Shown here in pieces: positions 43,687 through 56,359 of a stretch of DNA of 64,000 nucleotides. Within the stretch, counting starts at the first letter, position 1, and each line of letters begins with the position of its first letter. Below the pieces are notes generated by a model. That model made no database searches and was not told the origin of the DNA. It saw only the letters and a list, made by a program, of their open reading frames with translations. Source of the DNA: Nectonema munidae (taxonomy: Eukaryota; Nematomorpha; Nectonematoida; Nectonematidae); the NCBI GenBank assembly GCA_030549495.1, contig JAUIRK010001013.1:186001-250000 (forward strand). Direction: 5' to 3'. Both the position numbers and the translations under genes were made by a program.

Positions 43687-44249
43687 TGAAGAAAATAGAC
43701 CTTATTTTCTTAGACCCAGGAAATTTCGTTTTTTTGTTCGCTAAATCTCGTTTAGGTTGTTGATGGAAAGTTGTTTCGTTGTCGACGAAATCTCGTATTC
43801 CCGATTGAATATATTTTTTGAAGAGAGGAATGAGGACTGACACAATGTCGAGTCATATGAAAAAGCCTTAGATGGATCGATGAATTTTCTCAAGTCAAAA
43901 AATTGGTGACCATGAAAACTATCATCGTCAGAGAATATCTATTCGACAGCAGCCCATGACAAAGTGTTGAGAAGGAGGCAATAAATCAATTTTATATACG
44001 GAAATATATATATGTGTGTATATATATAATATGCGAGACACTCTATGTATTCTTCATCGATAAAGACATATCAATAATGTAATATCCAACTATATATAAG
44101 AGTGCCTGATTGTGAATTTTGTTAGTTTTGCCTAAGAAATCTATCTCATAAGTGTAAAATGATGAAGAATTGGAGCGTGTAGTAGCGTATACAAAAATGA
44201 ATTTAATTTTTGACAACGATGCGTGTGCAACTGCTTTCCTACTCTCGCA
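43687..44249. other. upstream region of the FGF-like gene
   Basis: AT-rich, with a dinucleotide-rich tract around 43995-44035 and TATATATAAG at about 44091. The last could be a TATA box for the gene starting at 44250, but AT richness makes this weak. A 63-codon minus-strand frame at 43652-43843 shows no domain. Confidence 0.35.
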
Positions 44250-44505
44250 ATGATAACAAATCTCCTTTTAATGTTTGTCGCCTACTTCTCCACTTTGAAA
44301 GAACTTTGCCAGTGCCACTTGAAGTTCGCGGATGTGAACTACGTAGTGTACATCAGCGCCCGCAACACGCATCACAACTCCAATCCGAGCGACGCCTTTT
44401 TGTTTCTACAGCCGATCTATCAAATCATCTTTAGGTATTCTCACTTTTTACAAATGCTGCCCGATGGAACGATCAATGGTACTTATGATCGAAACAGTAT
44501 TTATA
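44250..44505 (+). CDS. FGF-like growth factor, exon 1
   Basis: The first ATG in frame (44250) opens a signal peptide, MITNLLLMFVAYFSTLKELC, followed by about 45 residues and then the start of an FGF beta-trefoil: FRYSHFLQMLPDGTINGT and YDRNSIY, matching the family pattern (G/S-hLQI.PDG.v.GT.d.nSiY). The exon ends in phase 1 at GTAAGC (44506-44511); without splicing the frame stops at 44521. FGFs are secreted ligands for receptor tyrosine kinases. Assignment rests on the PDGxxxGTxDxNSIY block plus the matching exon 2. Subfamily cannot be told. Confidence 0.7.
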
Positions 44506-45479
44506 GTAAGCTCTTTTTATAACTCTTATTACAACCACCTTGTTCTTCTTCCCCGTTTTAGAGGATGCCCTTTTAGTTATGCGCATCATGAATCTGTCAA
44601 AGTGCAAAGCATTATTTAAGTCTTTCTTACCTATCTACGTTTTACCAATATTCGTCCTAATCTTAGTATTTAATCTTAATAATGCAAAGTATTGATAAGT
44701 TTAAAGTCTCAACCTTCATATAAATCTAGGTTTTTTGAATATAATGAATATATTTTTGAGAAATGGTCATAAGTGCAACTTAGCATTTATTTGAACCATA
44801 AAAACAGTATTATATGAATAGCTTGACTTCTTAATAATTTTTGCATTTCTCAAGCAGCTTTTAGATGAACTACATTTTGACCGCGGTTGTGTTCTTCAAG
44901 AAATTTTATAAGCTGTTTTAGCTTATTGTAGTGAAATTGAAGTTCTTTCTGACCCAACGTTGTTTTCTACCTCAGATAGATCACGACACCAGTTCAACAT
45001 AGGCTCATCATCAGGTAGGTCAGAAGTAAAATTTTCAACTCCAATGTCGACTCATTGTTCAGCTGTAATGTCGCTTTCTGCAAAAATTATTAATGACTTC
45101 CAAATAATAAGTGAATGTCGTATGAGCGCATTAACAAGGCACATAACAATTGAAATAATATCAATGGTTTCTCAAAATATTGTACGAACGGAAAGATAAA
45201 TTAGTGGTTTTTCAAAGCATTTTAACACTTCTAAAGTTGGTTCCCTTTCATTTGTGAACGAATTGAAGAAAAATCGGATTAACTAGACACGACTGTACAT
45301 TGTCTTTTACTCAAATCTTGGTTAGACATTTAAAGCCACATGGAACACCAGTATCCCTTAATTTAAATGATGAATCCTTTGCTCTAAGTTATGTAAAAAG
45401 GTAAGCAAACGATTTTTTTCAAAACCCTTTTTCTGTTTCGAGGAAGACTAATAATTTTCTCAGACTAATAAGTTTTTAT

Positions 45480-47445
45480 AAATATTTTCAATATGATATA
45501 TATATTTAAATTATGCTGAATTCATTGGTGATGTCCATTTTCATCAAACCTGTCAAAAAATTGCTTTATATTTGACACCTCCTCACAAAAACGAACTTTT
45601 TATTTAAATAATTATATAAAGTTTTTTACACATACCCATTTTCACGTAAGCTGAATTCAGTGGTATTCATTTTTTTATGGAATCAATCAAACTTGTCAAA
45701 AAATTGATTTATATATGACATTTCAACTCAAAAAGAACCATTTTATCCAAATAATTATATAAAGATTTTTAAACATATATACCCACCCATCTTCAAATAC
45801 GTTGAGCTTGATAATATTCCTTTTTTATGCAAAGCAGTCAAACCTGTCAAAAAATGATTCAAATTTTAATTTGCCCATGTCAAAATTAATTTTTTTATTA
45901 TAAAAAGTATTTTTATTGAAATACTTATAAAAAGTTTTTACACATATATACCATTTTCAAGTATGCCCAATTTAGTCGTGATGCTTATTTTTTTATGAAG
46001 TCAGTAAATTAGGTATCTCTGTAAGACCTTCGTCGTTTTGATTATAAATTCTTTATCGGCTGGTAATCTCTACATCATTTCTTCTATACTTGATACAGTA
46101 TGTAATTTTACTATTCATTCTATGATGATCCTTTCTTGGTAGTTCTTTTTTCATTAGAAATTTATTTTCTGCAATCTGTGTTCGAAAAAACTTTTTTAAG
46201 GATTTATTTTAAACATATTTTATCCCCTTTCAAAGCATTCAGAATAATAAATCTTCTTGATGATCTTAGGCTTTTTTTTATTATCAGTATCGTGTATTTT
46301 ATTATTAGTTGATATGAAGAGATATTCAGCCTGAATATTTGTGAACCAATCCCAGTTCAAATGTTTTTTTCTGATGAATCATTTGTTATGTTCATTGCCA
46401 AATTACCAAAAGTTTTCCACCTTCTTCTAAAAGACTCTATAAAATAAGCATAGTCGATTTAGTATAAAAACAGATATTTTATTATTTTGAAAATATTTTT
46501 GAAGACAGTATCTAGAAGTAAACCGCAAATCTGATTGAAGCTTTCAGATATTTTAAAACCATAAATGCCAAAGCTGAGTCCTGAAATGAAACAGCATCTT
46601 CCATTTGGTATATAAACAGATATTTCATGTAAAATTTGAATCAATGTTTTTGGAGACAGTTTTTAAACGTAAACCGCCAAGCTGATTGAAGCTTCCAGAT
46701 ATTTTGAAACCTTAAATGCGAAACTGAGTTGAAAAATGAAACGAACATCTTCCATTTGGTATAAAAACCGATATTTTATTTAAATTAAAAATATTTCTGT
46801 AGTTATTAGACTTAAACCGCACATTTAATAGGCACTTATAGACATTTAAAAACCTAAATGCAAAATCTGAGTCCAGAAATAAAGCCAGCATAATTGATTT
46901 TGTATAAAAACAGATATTTCATATAAAATTTCAAATAATGTTTTTGGAGATAATTTTTAGAAATAAACCGCAAATTTGATTAACACGTAGAGGTATTTTC
47001 GAATCCTAAATGCAAAAACGGAGTCCAGAAATAAAACCAACATGGCCGATTTAGTATAAAAACACATTTTATGTAAAATTTGAAGGAATATTTTATTTTC
47101 ATCAATCAAAATTTTGATTGACAATTTCTAAAATGTTGCGATGATTATTGAAAAAATTAAATATATAAAGTGTTATGCGTTCAAAACTGTATATAATCAT
47201 AAATTTTCAAGGGAGTTATAGAACTTAAGCTTTAAGGTTAACTACAGATAATGTCAAAATCTTGTTGAAATTTTTTTATTTTTTATTTTGATTGACAGTT
47301 TTGGAACTGAAAGGGTCATTCAACTACCGTGAAAATGGTAGCAAAAGATACAGCTAGCGAATTTGGAAAAAGTTACCAAATTTGAAGGGATAAATTCAGA
47401 CAATTTTGTACAATAAATTTTTAGTGAAGGCACTAATAGGATTAG
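45480..47445 (-). mobile_element. inverted, diverged copy of the TTAA repeat-array element
   Basis: Reading the minus strand, the order is as in 32.68-36.57 kb: end GGATTAG / CTAATAGGATTAG region (CACTAATAGGATTA at 47428-47442), unique end region, array-1 units (47110-46430), the central region with the trace FLMKKELPRKDHHRMNSK (about 46200-46090), then array-2 units (46010-45480). The far terminus is missing or unrecognisable. About half the length of the complete copy, with fewer units per array. Confidence 0.7.
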
Positions 47446-47993
47446 AGTTTTTCAAAAATAACCGATTCAAAGATTTTCTGTGGATCACTGCATTTTCATT
47501 CATTGGCTAAATCTAAAGTGCTGAATGATATGATGGAAGGAGAACACGAGATCTCATTCAAAAAAACAAGCCACGTCAGCAAATACAAAATAAAATTTCC
47601 CATATTTTATGCCTATTAAATTTATATTTTGAATAAATTCGTTTGACTGTTGTTGAAAAGATATTATTTCTATTGTAGAAATAACTAGAAATTTTCACAA
47701 TTTATATTTTGAATAAATTCCTTTGCCCCATGACAAAACTGATTTTTATTCTAGACGAATCTCATTTTTTCGACTAAAACAAATTTTTATATCAACTTTT
47801 ATCTGATTCAAAGTTATTTTTTATGAAAACTTGAACTACCGCGTTTATGCGTTTCTCTAAACTTGATCCTAGACAGTAAAAAGCACAAACTTTAAAATCT
47901 ATAAGAAAAATGATAAATTAGATTTTTATTTATAATTGAAAATTTATTTTTAAGAGTCATCAAACCATTTTTCATAATCTTTACACTCTATGC

Positions 47994-48100
47994 AGGCGTC
48001 GGCCACCTTTTGAAAATGAAGTGCCAAACTGATATCGCAAAGGGATTGCACGTGCCATCCGAATACTACCAATTTTAGAGCATGTGATTTTGAAACTCCT
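47994..48100 (+). mobile_element. hAT-type end, single
   Basis: CAGGCGTCGGCCACCTTTTG followed by AATGAAGTGCCAAACTGAT resembles the widespread hAT terminus CAGGGGTCGGCAACC...GTGCCA. No second end or duplication was found nearby. Confidence 0.4.
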
Positions 48101-50034
48101 TAAATTTCTTTTTTTGTCTTTGAAAACGCCTAATAATTTATTAAAATAAAATTTCCTGCAAAATAGGATAAATCTTCGATCTTCAATAGATGCTCCTCAA
48201 ATAGGAACGATTTTCTAAGAGTTTATTTGCTTACGCTAGGCATGATCTCATTCTGAGGGGAGGGCTTTTGTCTGTACACGTCCTTTTTGTGTTTTGTTAA
48301 CACTAATTCTAATATTTAAATCAAGTTTCTGTATTACTCTAATATTAAAATCAAATTTATGGCTTGTGTTAATACTAACTCTAATATTAAAATCAAGTTT
48401 TTGTGTTTAAAAGAGAGGAGGGTTCTGTCCTCTTTCTCATTTTGAGAGAAGGGATTTTGTTCGGATCCCGGGGGTACATGGGCCTTTGAGGGCGCTGCAG
48501 TAACATATAGATAGTACTAAGTACTACTTATGAGTACTAAGTAGTCTACTTATCTTTTAAAAATAAATTCTTTCATATTTTTAAGTTTGTTTACGGAATA
48601 GCGAGTGTTGATTATTTCGAAATAAATTTAACAGTCCTTAGAAATTTGGTATTACTTAGCGAAGTTAGAAGGCTGTCGCAGATGGGCTAGTGGTTGAGTC
48701 TTGATTCGATCATCCAAGGAAAAAAACATCCAAATGAATCTCAAAACTTTTGAAGTGCATGGTAAAAATTGAAATAAGGATTAATTGAAATGCAATGCGC
48801 ACAAGTGAAAAAAAGTTAGAAGGGGATTAGCGTAGTAATATGGAGCCTGGAACGTTATTTAATGTATTTTTATATCCTTTTGAAATGATATACAGTACAC
48901 TTTATTATTGTACAGTACAATTAATAAAATTGTTTTTAGTTTTGAAACTAAAAATTCGAATCTTTTTTACCTGCTTTGCTAAAAACATTTTTTAAATCTC
49001 ACACAAATTGTGTTGTTAACATTATCGAGCAGGAACTGATGTTATCCAGATTATTATTGTATCAATATTTACGGGTGTACTCCAGTTATAACTATACCTT
49101 GTGTAAGCACATTATAATAAGTATACCTTTACTACCACCGATATATTATATGCTGAAAGGGTGGGTTCACTGCACCTAGATTGATTCGAGACTTTAAAGA
49201 TTGTAGGGAAAGTTGCAATCAATTATTATCAATGTATAAAATAATCATGAAAACCATGAGTCCAAGGCTAGTTGACTGAGACTACGTCTAACAGCAACTA
49301 GACAGCAGTTCAAACCTCATGGAGAGAACCTCAAAAAGTCAGAGAGCGGATTTAACACATAAAGTGAAACTGATGATGCTTAAAACCCAAAACCGATCTT
49401 TCACAGAGTTAAAAAAGATTAGTGATTACTATCGAACAGAAGAGAACTTACAGTTTCCAGTTATACCTTGTATTATACCTTCATTCAAATGCAACACTCA
49501 AATAATTTTGAATTTGCCATAATTCTTTAGCTCAAACGTTTCTTTTTTTTAAAAATGGAGCTCATTGTGTGATGGTTACAACAAAAATGTCTACCAAAAA
49601 TTTTCAAAATAAAAAAGTAAATATGATAAACTCATTTTCAATACATAAAACTGAATTAATGTGTATCTATCAAGAGATTTTTTAAATATTTCCCTTGGTT
49701 AATGGATTAATCAATTTATCTCTGATTTATAGTATTCAACAAAAGGTATAAGTAATGTAAATATGCGTTGATATTCATTTTTAATGACTTAATTAGTAAC
49801 GAAGAGAAAATCCAAAAATATTGGTTGGGGTCAAGATAATATAATTCACAAGACATTTCGCTATCCACAACATTTAATTGCGTTTGAGTTAAAAGTAAAA
49901 GAGAAGAGGTCAAATTTGTATGAGAGTGCACGCGATATCTCTGAGCCTTTATTCCATTTTATTTATAGCTACCTTTTTCCTTTCGGTTATACCCACACGC
50001 TCCAACAGACTCTTGAGCGAAGAAATAATGCAAG

Positions 50035-50135
50035 TTTCTCTTTTCCAAAGAAACAGACTGGTGCAGTTGATGAATGTTAAAGTGAAAAAGTATGTGTGTA
50101 TGAATTCAAAGGGTTACTTGTATTCCAAATTAAAG
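50035..50135 (+). CDS. FGF-like growth factor, exon 2
   Basis: The frame gives SLFQRNRLVQLMNVKVKKYV followed by CMNSKGYLYSK. The block KKYVCMNSKGxLYS is the FGF heparin-binding/beta-strand signature (YlCMNskGkLy). With exon 1 the order is right: NSIY, about 24 residues, then YVCMN. An acceptor at GCAAG/TTTCTC (50034/50035) gives the needed phase 1; an upstream CCAACAG (50008) is stronger but out of phase. The exon would end at AAG before GTGACA (50136). The frame also runs upstream to an ATG at 49920 with a hydrophobic stretch, which I read as intron. Boundaries are uncertain, the identity less so. Confidence 0.65.
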
Positions 50136-51099
50136 GTGACATTTCATTTTTCAACGTCTTATCTTTTGTATTTATTTTCAGAAAAGGTTAGTGAAATCGT
50201 AACTACCGTAAGCACTCGTGTTCCCTTCGCTAACGTGCATAATCTGCATCCCAATTAAAAGCGATTATTTTGAGGAACACACTTCGTACGTGTGGCTAAT
50301 CCGCCCTGTAACTTCACAAGCATTGAGCTAAATAAGATTGAGATAAATGGAATATTTATTACGCAATAATATAGCATTTTGATATAAGATGAATAGAGAA
50401 TGAGTGAAAAGAAAAATAGCCTTCAAAGGATTCATCTACATCCTGGGGGTATCTTTTTTTCTTGGCTAAAATTCTGTGTACCTGGATAACCAGCACCTCC
50501 GTGTTTAGTCAATTAATTCTGGTAAAAAGTGCGGCGAGTGTTTACGGTATTTCTTTATGCTATTACATGAGAGAATTGCTCAATTTTCACGTTGTTAGAG
50601 TTTGATACGAGAGTTTGTGATTAGTGGTGATGTTTCACTAAACTGCACCTTGTCCACTATCCCGTGTTTCGGTCCAAACTTGAGCATGGCAAGTTTGATT
50701 ATGAATCTGAAGAAAAGATATTACGTTTTCACGAAATGCACTAGATATGTCTGGGAGAAATGTTTCACTAATTTTTTGTTTCGTGAGGAGAGTAAATGTC
50801 ATTTTCTGGCCATAATGTATATGAGAAGCACTTTGATGTATAAAACAAATTTCAAATAACCAATCATTGCTCCGTTATTAAAAGAAGTTGATTTTATGTC
50901 TTTATCGGTGTTTGAACAATCAAGTGATTATGTTAAGTACAGTGAAGAATTGTGTTATAATATATTTTAGTATCAAATTCTCAAATAATATTAGCAAAGC
51001 CGTGTTTATTTACTAATACCCTTCTAATTTGTATGATCAATCATACGATTTACTGTGTACAAAACATTTTCTGAAATGTGAACTGGCATGTTCGAATAG

Positions 51100-51231
51100 T
51101 AAATTGCGTTTCCTTTGGGGAAAGTGTATTGCACCAACATGCACACTATTACGTCTACTATTCGGGTAGTAAGGTTTGCCAATCTAGTTTGTATTTAGCG
51201 CATTGGGTATCCGCACTCATGAAATTGCTTC
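51100..51231 (+). CDS. FGF-like growth factor, candidate exon 3
   Basis: The frame from 51102 reads NCVSFGESVLHQHAHYYVYY then SGSKVCQSSLYLAHWVSALM. It fits the last part of the FGF fold: CVFxExxLENxYxxYxS ... WYVALNK. The acceptor would be GAATAG (51094-51099) and the donor C/GTGTAC at 51232. The acceptor phase (1) does not agree with the phase-0 donor I chose for exon 2, so one boundary is wrong, a small exon is missing, or this is not the true exon. Similarity is moderate and judged by eye. Confidence 0.4.
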
Positions 51232-51249
51232 GTGTACACAACCTGCTTC

Positions 51250-52499
51250 TTTCCATTTCAAAGTTCCTTTATTTCAAAATAGTGCATAAGAATACCGTTT
51301 CGCGCGTGCCTAACTTGTTTCTCCAATCTCTCTGCGAGGATGCGTCGTACTCTAGATCCATTCATGTCTTTCATTTGCAACACTTCAAATCATTTAATTA
51401 AAATCTATTCGTAAAAAGGAAAACTTTATATACAATGGTTGTTCTAGGGCAAATATTTTGTGAGAAATATATTTGTAAGTAAAAATTGCGAAAGATGAGG
51501 CTCAATCCAAGCTTGATATTTAATTAGATAGCTCGATTCAAACAAGCATTACTCATAACTAGGATAGAATTTCAATCTAATTTGTCAATGTGTTAGAGAA
51601 AGAATTGCGAAATTTGTGGGAATGTGAGGATGGCACTACTAAATTTCAATTATAAGAAAAATGAGGAGATCAAAGGAGATGCGAGGGATTAAAGCGAAAA
51701 TATAATCCTTCATCTCCACGACTCTTGAGTTTAATTAAGCGAAAACTTTTCTATAAAAAATTAATCCAACTTCTCTCATGATATTCCTTTAATTTGAAAG
51801 CTTCCTACGATTCCCTTTTTGATTCGCTGGCTAGGAGATCGTGACGTGTAAGGCAAAGTTCTAAGATCCCCGCTTCGCTAACGTCTTGTTCTGTCCTTTT
51901 CAAAAGACAACAAGTTATCTTGAGATCCTTTATAAGAGATATGAAAATACGGTTCTGTAGACAAATGCCTGAACAACAAAGTAGATGCTACTCACAACTT
52001 TTTATTCTTCCTTCATTTATTTCTTCATATCTGTGGTAATTTGAAGAGCCACCGATAATAGTGAATGTTTAAATAAAACATGTTCGCTTTTTAGTCTCAT
52101 AATTCATAATTCTCCAGACTTGGAGCAAATTTTTATAATGACTAAAGCATTTCGCTATCCTTTTTAATTCCATTAATTTGTTTAAAATTAATAAAAGCGA
52201 GGCCTTTTGATCCAAGTGCAATCATCAGCGATATAATAAAAACAGCATGTTTCATAATCGCCATACTTTATCGTGGTCATTTGCTTTAATGTCTTGTGGG
52301 GTAAGTTAAAACGCGTCGCTTTTATTATTTTTAAACAAATGAGTCTATTTTTCTTCATTTTTTCTTTAACATAAAATGAAAGGTAGCTACAAAATATTTC
52401 AATCATAATCAAGAAAAAATACAAAACGAGATTTTGTTTCAAATAAGAATTTTTACAACTTTTAGGAAAAAATTAGACACAAATATACCTCATGTAACT
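51250..52499. other. gene-free stretch, probably FGF intron
   Basis: AT-rich, no gene. At 51830-51890 GCTGGCTAGGAGATCGTGAC might be a worn tRNA-like SINE. The 84-codon minus-strand frame at 52188-52442 has no recognisable domain. Confidence 0.35.
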
Positions 52500-53440
52500 A
52501 AAAATATAACCTCATCAGATCTTACCTTCATGAATTCTTCAGCTAAACGAAATGAGAGATTTTTTTATAAAAGTTTTTCTCCCACTATGTTTGGAACCAA
52601 GAAAAAATTGAAGGCATTTGTGTTTCGCAACAATCCATGTATTCAGGACACCTTTGTCCAGATAATTGCAAAAAGCATCTAATGTACATCTTCGCTTTTT
52701 TGATCAAACATGTAGCTTAGCAAATTTTAGGTTTAGAATGTGGTTCAAAGATTTGCACATTTTTGTGTTGTGTAGACAAAACATATACGACTTTAAAATT
52801 TCTTTTGGGTAAATAGATAAAAAGGGAACCATAGTCAGAAATTACTCTACTTTCACATTCCCCAAAAATACAATCCTTTTAGTTGATCAGGATTGAAAAG
52901 CTTTGATTTTATTTACAGTACCACACGATGATATATTTTTATCATGAAACCAAATCGCTAGCTAATGGCTAGTGAAAAACTTGTCAGTTAAAACACAACA
53001 TACACATAAGTAATTATGGAATCTTCAAGGAGTAGCTTTGATGCAATCATGGCCGAGAAATGAAAAGAATACTAGAGATCGGGTATATATAGCTCTTGCA
53101 ACAAACAATAAAAACATTTCGTATTATTTATAGAATACCATTTGAGCCCATAGTGGCCTATTTTTAGATTCATATACTTTCAACTGACAATTTCTTTCAA
53201 GCTGATAAAGTTGTTAATTCTTGTGAAATAACCATGGATTTTACTTATCACACACATTTACCATTTAAATTCTATCACCTTTTTTCGTCAAAGCTGATGA
53301 AAACGTGTATGACTGCAAACATCTCTCTTCTCAAACGAAGTCTTTCAAAGCGGCTTTCGAAGTTAGAACACAATTCGGAAATTTTAACTCTCTGATCACC
53401 ATTCTTTCCAATATAAAATAAACTTGCAAAGTATGACGAA
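52500..53440 (-). pseudogene. piggyBac fossil, related to the 54.0-56.8 kb copy
   Basis: DNA-level match to 54225-55235 in the same order and orientation: TCTTACCTTCATGAATTCTT versus TCTCACCTTTATGCATTCCT, then CTTTCACATTCCCCAAAAAT, TATCATGAAACCAAATCGCT, CATTTGAGCCCATAGTGGCC and CTGATCACCATTCTTTCCAA. It spans the central part of the transposase only, with many changes. Two members of one piggyBac family thus lie about 1.5 kb apart in the same orientation. Confidence 0.65.
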
Positions 53441-53999
53441 TTAATTCAACATATTTTCGTTTATTATAACTTAAAAACTAAAATGAATACATGAAATCAG
53501 AGATGATAATCAAATTTATAGGTAGGTAGATGTTATTTTACACATTGTCATTTCATAGGTATAAGTAATCTAATTAAAATTAAAAAAATGTCTTTTTAGC
53601 CATTTAGGTCGAGAAGGAAATATGATGGCATTCTGTTGATTCTCTTGAGACTAGAATTAGCAGCCTAACTAAGAAAATTGTGCAGAATTGCTAAAGAAAA
53701 ATACGAATCAGAAGCGTGAAAAGGGAACATATGGTAAACAATATCAAGAATAGAGCCCCCGCCCAGCCACGCTCGCACTACGGACTCTATGTATTTTCTC
53801 CGCAGCGAAATTTCTATCTCCTAAAACTGAAAACTTCCAATAGAAATTTTTTTTCAAAAGAGCATTTGCAAAATTTAAATTGTAATTACGTCAAAAAGAA
53901 TATAAATGCATTGCTCTTCTAACTTTGACGATTTCTACTTTTTGATAAATATTTCAATGTGTAAAGTAAATCAAAATAGATGAAGTTAAAAAAACTTTA
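53441..53999. other. spacer between two piggyBac fossils
   Basis: AT-rich. GC-richer patch CCCCCGCCCAGCCACGCTCG at about 53757-53776 is unusual for the window but shows no gene or RNA signature. Confidence 0.3.
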
Positions 54000-55369
54000 T
54001 TATAATATGATATCTTTGTTATGATATGGGAGACAAACTTTCAACACAGTTTGTACATGCAGTTTTTTAATGCACTTTGAACACCTCCTTGTCGCTTTGT
54101 TCTTTCGAGATAGGCAGATAGAACAAGCACCCTTCATCGAAGTGGATTGTTCTTCAGATGCATCTCTCGAAAAGCCATGTACGGATAGAAGATGTCTGAC
54201 TTGAATTGGCAACTCCATGATGTTCGATCTCACCTTTATGCATTCCTCAGCTAAGCGAAAAGAAAGTTTTTTCAGAAATGTCTTCCACTCGGCTTTGTAT
54301 CAGGAAAAGATTGAGGAGAGTTGTATTTTGCAACAATCCAAGTGTTCAAAGCAGCCATATCCAGATATTTGCAAAAAACAGCTAAAGTCCATCTTCTGCA
54401 TGGCTTTTTTGATCTGTAGCTTCTGATCATTTTGTTAGCCATATTCACTCCAGACTTATACTTGTAGTAGCTAAGTAAACTTTGGGGTTTTGAGTGCTCG
54501 CCATATGTTTCAATATTTTTATGCTGACTTGACAGCACGTAAACAACTTTGGGTATGTAGGCGGAGAGCGATGCGTATTCAAAATAAATAGCTCTACTTT
54601 CACATTCTGCAAGATGTAGTCCTTTCAAGTGATAAGGCTTGAAGACTTTGTGAACAAACCTTCTGCTACCATTGACAGTTCTACACAACGATATATTTCT
54701 ATCATGACACCAAACAGCGAGTTCATGACTGGTAAAAAAAACCTGTCAGTAAAAACGCCATATCCGTAGGGAATCTTCGAGTCTTCTATGAGTCTTTTTG
54801 AAACATTCAAAGATGAAAAGTAAGAATTCTCCAAACCAGAGATATATAATTCGGGCATCATGTAATAAAAATACTCGGCATCATTTATGTGGTAGCATTT
54901 AAGCCCATAATGTCCGGGTTTTTAGGATCATATATTTTCAATTTGCAATTTCCTTTGAAACTGATGAGTTGTTCGTCGATCGTGACATGGGAATGGGGAG
55001 TCCAGTACATTGAAAAAACTTTTCGGAAATGATTGTGAACTTTTCTGATAGGACCCAATTTATCTTACAGATCTCTTTGACTTTTGTCATCAAAAGTGAT
55101 GAAGAGGTGTATCAGTGTAAACATGGGTCTTCCCAGACAGGCTCTCAAAAATGGGCGTCCATAATTGGAAAATAGTTCATAAATTCCAACTTTTTGATCT
55201 CCATTCTGCCCAATATACACTAAGCTTCCAAAGTAAGAGAGGAGATGAAAAATTTGAAGTTTTTGTAGCAATAGGTTAACCTCACATGTTTAATCTATTT
55301 ATCTGTTTTGAAGATTATACACATGTATAATCTAAAAAGTACACGAAACTAAAGGGTAAACGAAACATG

Positions 55370-55470
55370 GAGAAAATGCTGTTGGGTGTTTTCAAAAAGC
55401 CTATTATAATTGCCTGTAACGAATCATAAAAAGATAGCTAAAGATTGGACCTGAAGCCAAGACTATAGAG
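55370..55470 (-). mobile_element. degenerate SINE-A-like sequence at the MITE insertion site
   Basis: GTTGGGTGTTTTCAAAAAGC ... TTGGACCTGAAGCCAAGACT resembles a worn SINE-A (GGGTGTTTTCATCGAGAAGG ... ATCGAACCCAAGACCTT), continuing after the MITE at 56368. Support is weak and by eye only. Confidence 0.35.
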
Positions 55471-56359
55471 TAGTGATGGGACGATACCATAATTTTTAAC
55501 GATTCCAATACGATTCCGATTCTACCCAATTATCCTGATTCCCGATACGATTCCGATTATATTATATTGTAAACAAATTTTCTTTAGTTTTTCACTTTTC
55601 TTTTAACAAGTTTCCATCTGATTTGGCATATATAAGAAAAAATCTTTATAAAATAAAGCATTTTTAAAGAAATGTGTTTGAAAAAACGTAGAGTAGTCAT
55701 TAAAATGTTTGAATTCACGTAGTACACTTAAAAAATATTTAATAAAAGTAGAATTTTCATAACATACGAGACCGTTAGCAAGTTTTTGAAAAACAAACAT
55801 TGATCAGCACATTTCAATAATTTTGATAAATCTTTAGTACTTTTCATTGTTTCAATAGTGATACCTATATTTTCGCACATAACATTTATTCTTACTGTTG
55901 CTAGCACAATTCAAAAATATGATAAATTTATTTCAAAAAGTAATTCATAATAACATAGAGTTAAATTAACTTACATTTGGTAAAATTTAAAAATAGAAGA
56001 GAAAACGTGAAAAAATGTCAGGGAGATGAAGCACTAGAATTAGTTAGTACCAGAGAGTATTTTCATCAAAATAGCATATTTAAGCTGCTTGTATCAATCA
56101 AAGAAGACTGAACTAAAACGCAATACATTGGTGTAACAAGTTCATCATTCTAACAACCACACTCCCATTAAATACGGTACGTAAACCCCTACAGAATGCA
56201 ATCCTGTTATAACTATTTTTAATATATATTTATCAAACATTTTGTATATTTAAGAATCGTTTTGGTATCGGAATCGGGTTTAAAAAATTAATTCATCTCC
56301 GATGCCGATTTCCGATGCTTTAAAAAACTCCTGATATTTCGATAATCGTCCCATAACTA
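55471..56359. mobile_element. 889-bp hAT-type MITE with 8-bp duplication
   Basis: The 8-mer CTATAGAG flanks it (55463-55470 and 56360-56367). Ends: TAGTGATGGGACGATACC and, inward from the right, TAGTTATGGGACGATTATC. Beyond the ends both sides have GATTCC-rich subterminal repeats (CGATTCCAATACGATTCCGA; ATCGGAATCGGG). No transposase. It carries a SINE-A relic at 56042-56168. Confidence 0.85.
56042..56168 (-). mobile_element. degenerate SINE-A inside the hAT MITE
   Basis: TAGTACCAGAGAGTATTTTC, AAGCTGCTTGTATCAA and TCTAACAACCACACTCCCAT line up with tail, body and head parts of SINE-A (minus strand) at low identity. Confidence 0.5.

Larger units (their letters stand above)
44506..50034 (+). other. 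FGF-like gene intron 1 with mobile elements
   Basis: Donor GTAAGC at 44506. No exon found inside. It holds an inverted TTAA-element copy (about 45480-47445), a possible hAT end (47994-48100), and tRNA-like SINE traces at 48678-48720 (GATGGGCTAGTGGTTGAG) and 49268-49325 (GTTGACTGAGA...AGTTCAAACCTC). A loosely repeated TCTAATATTAAAATCAA motif lies at 48310-48400. The rest is AT-rich with nothing recognised. Confidence 0.55.

Noticed and set aside
49920-50034. Independent secreted peptide starting at the ATG at 49920
   Set aside because: The hydrophobic stretch precedes an FGF-type block in the same frame, but the block fits as an internal exon after 44250-44505; the upstream part reads as intron.
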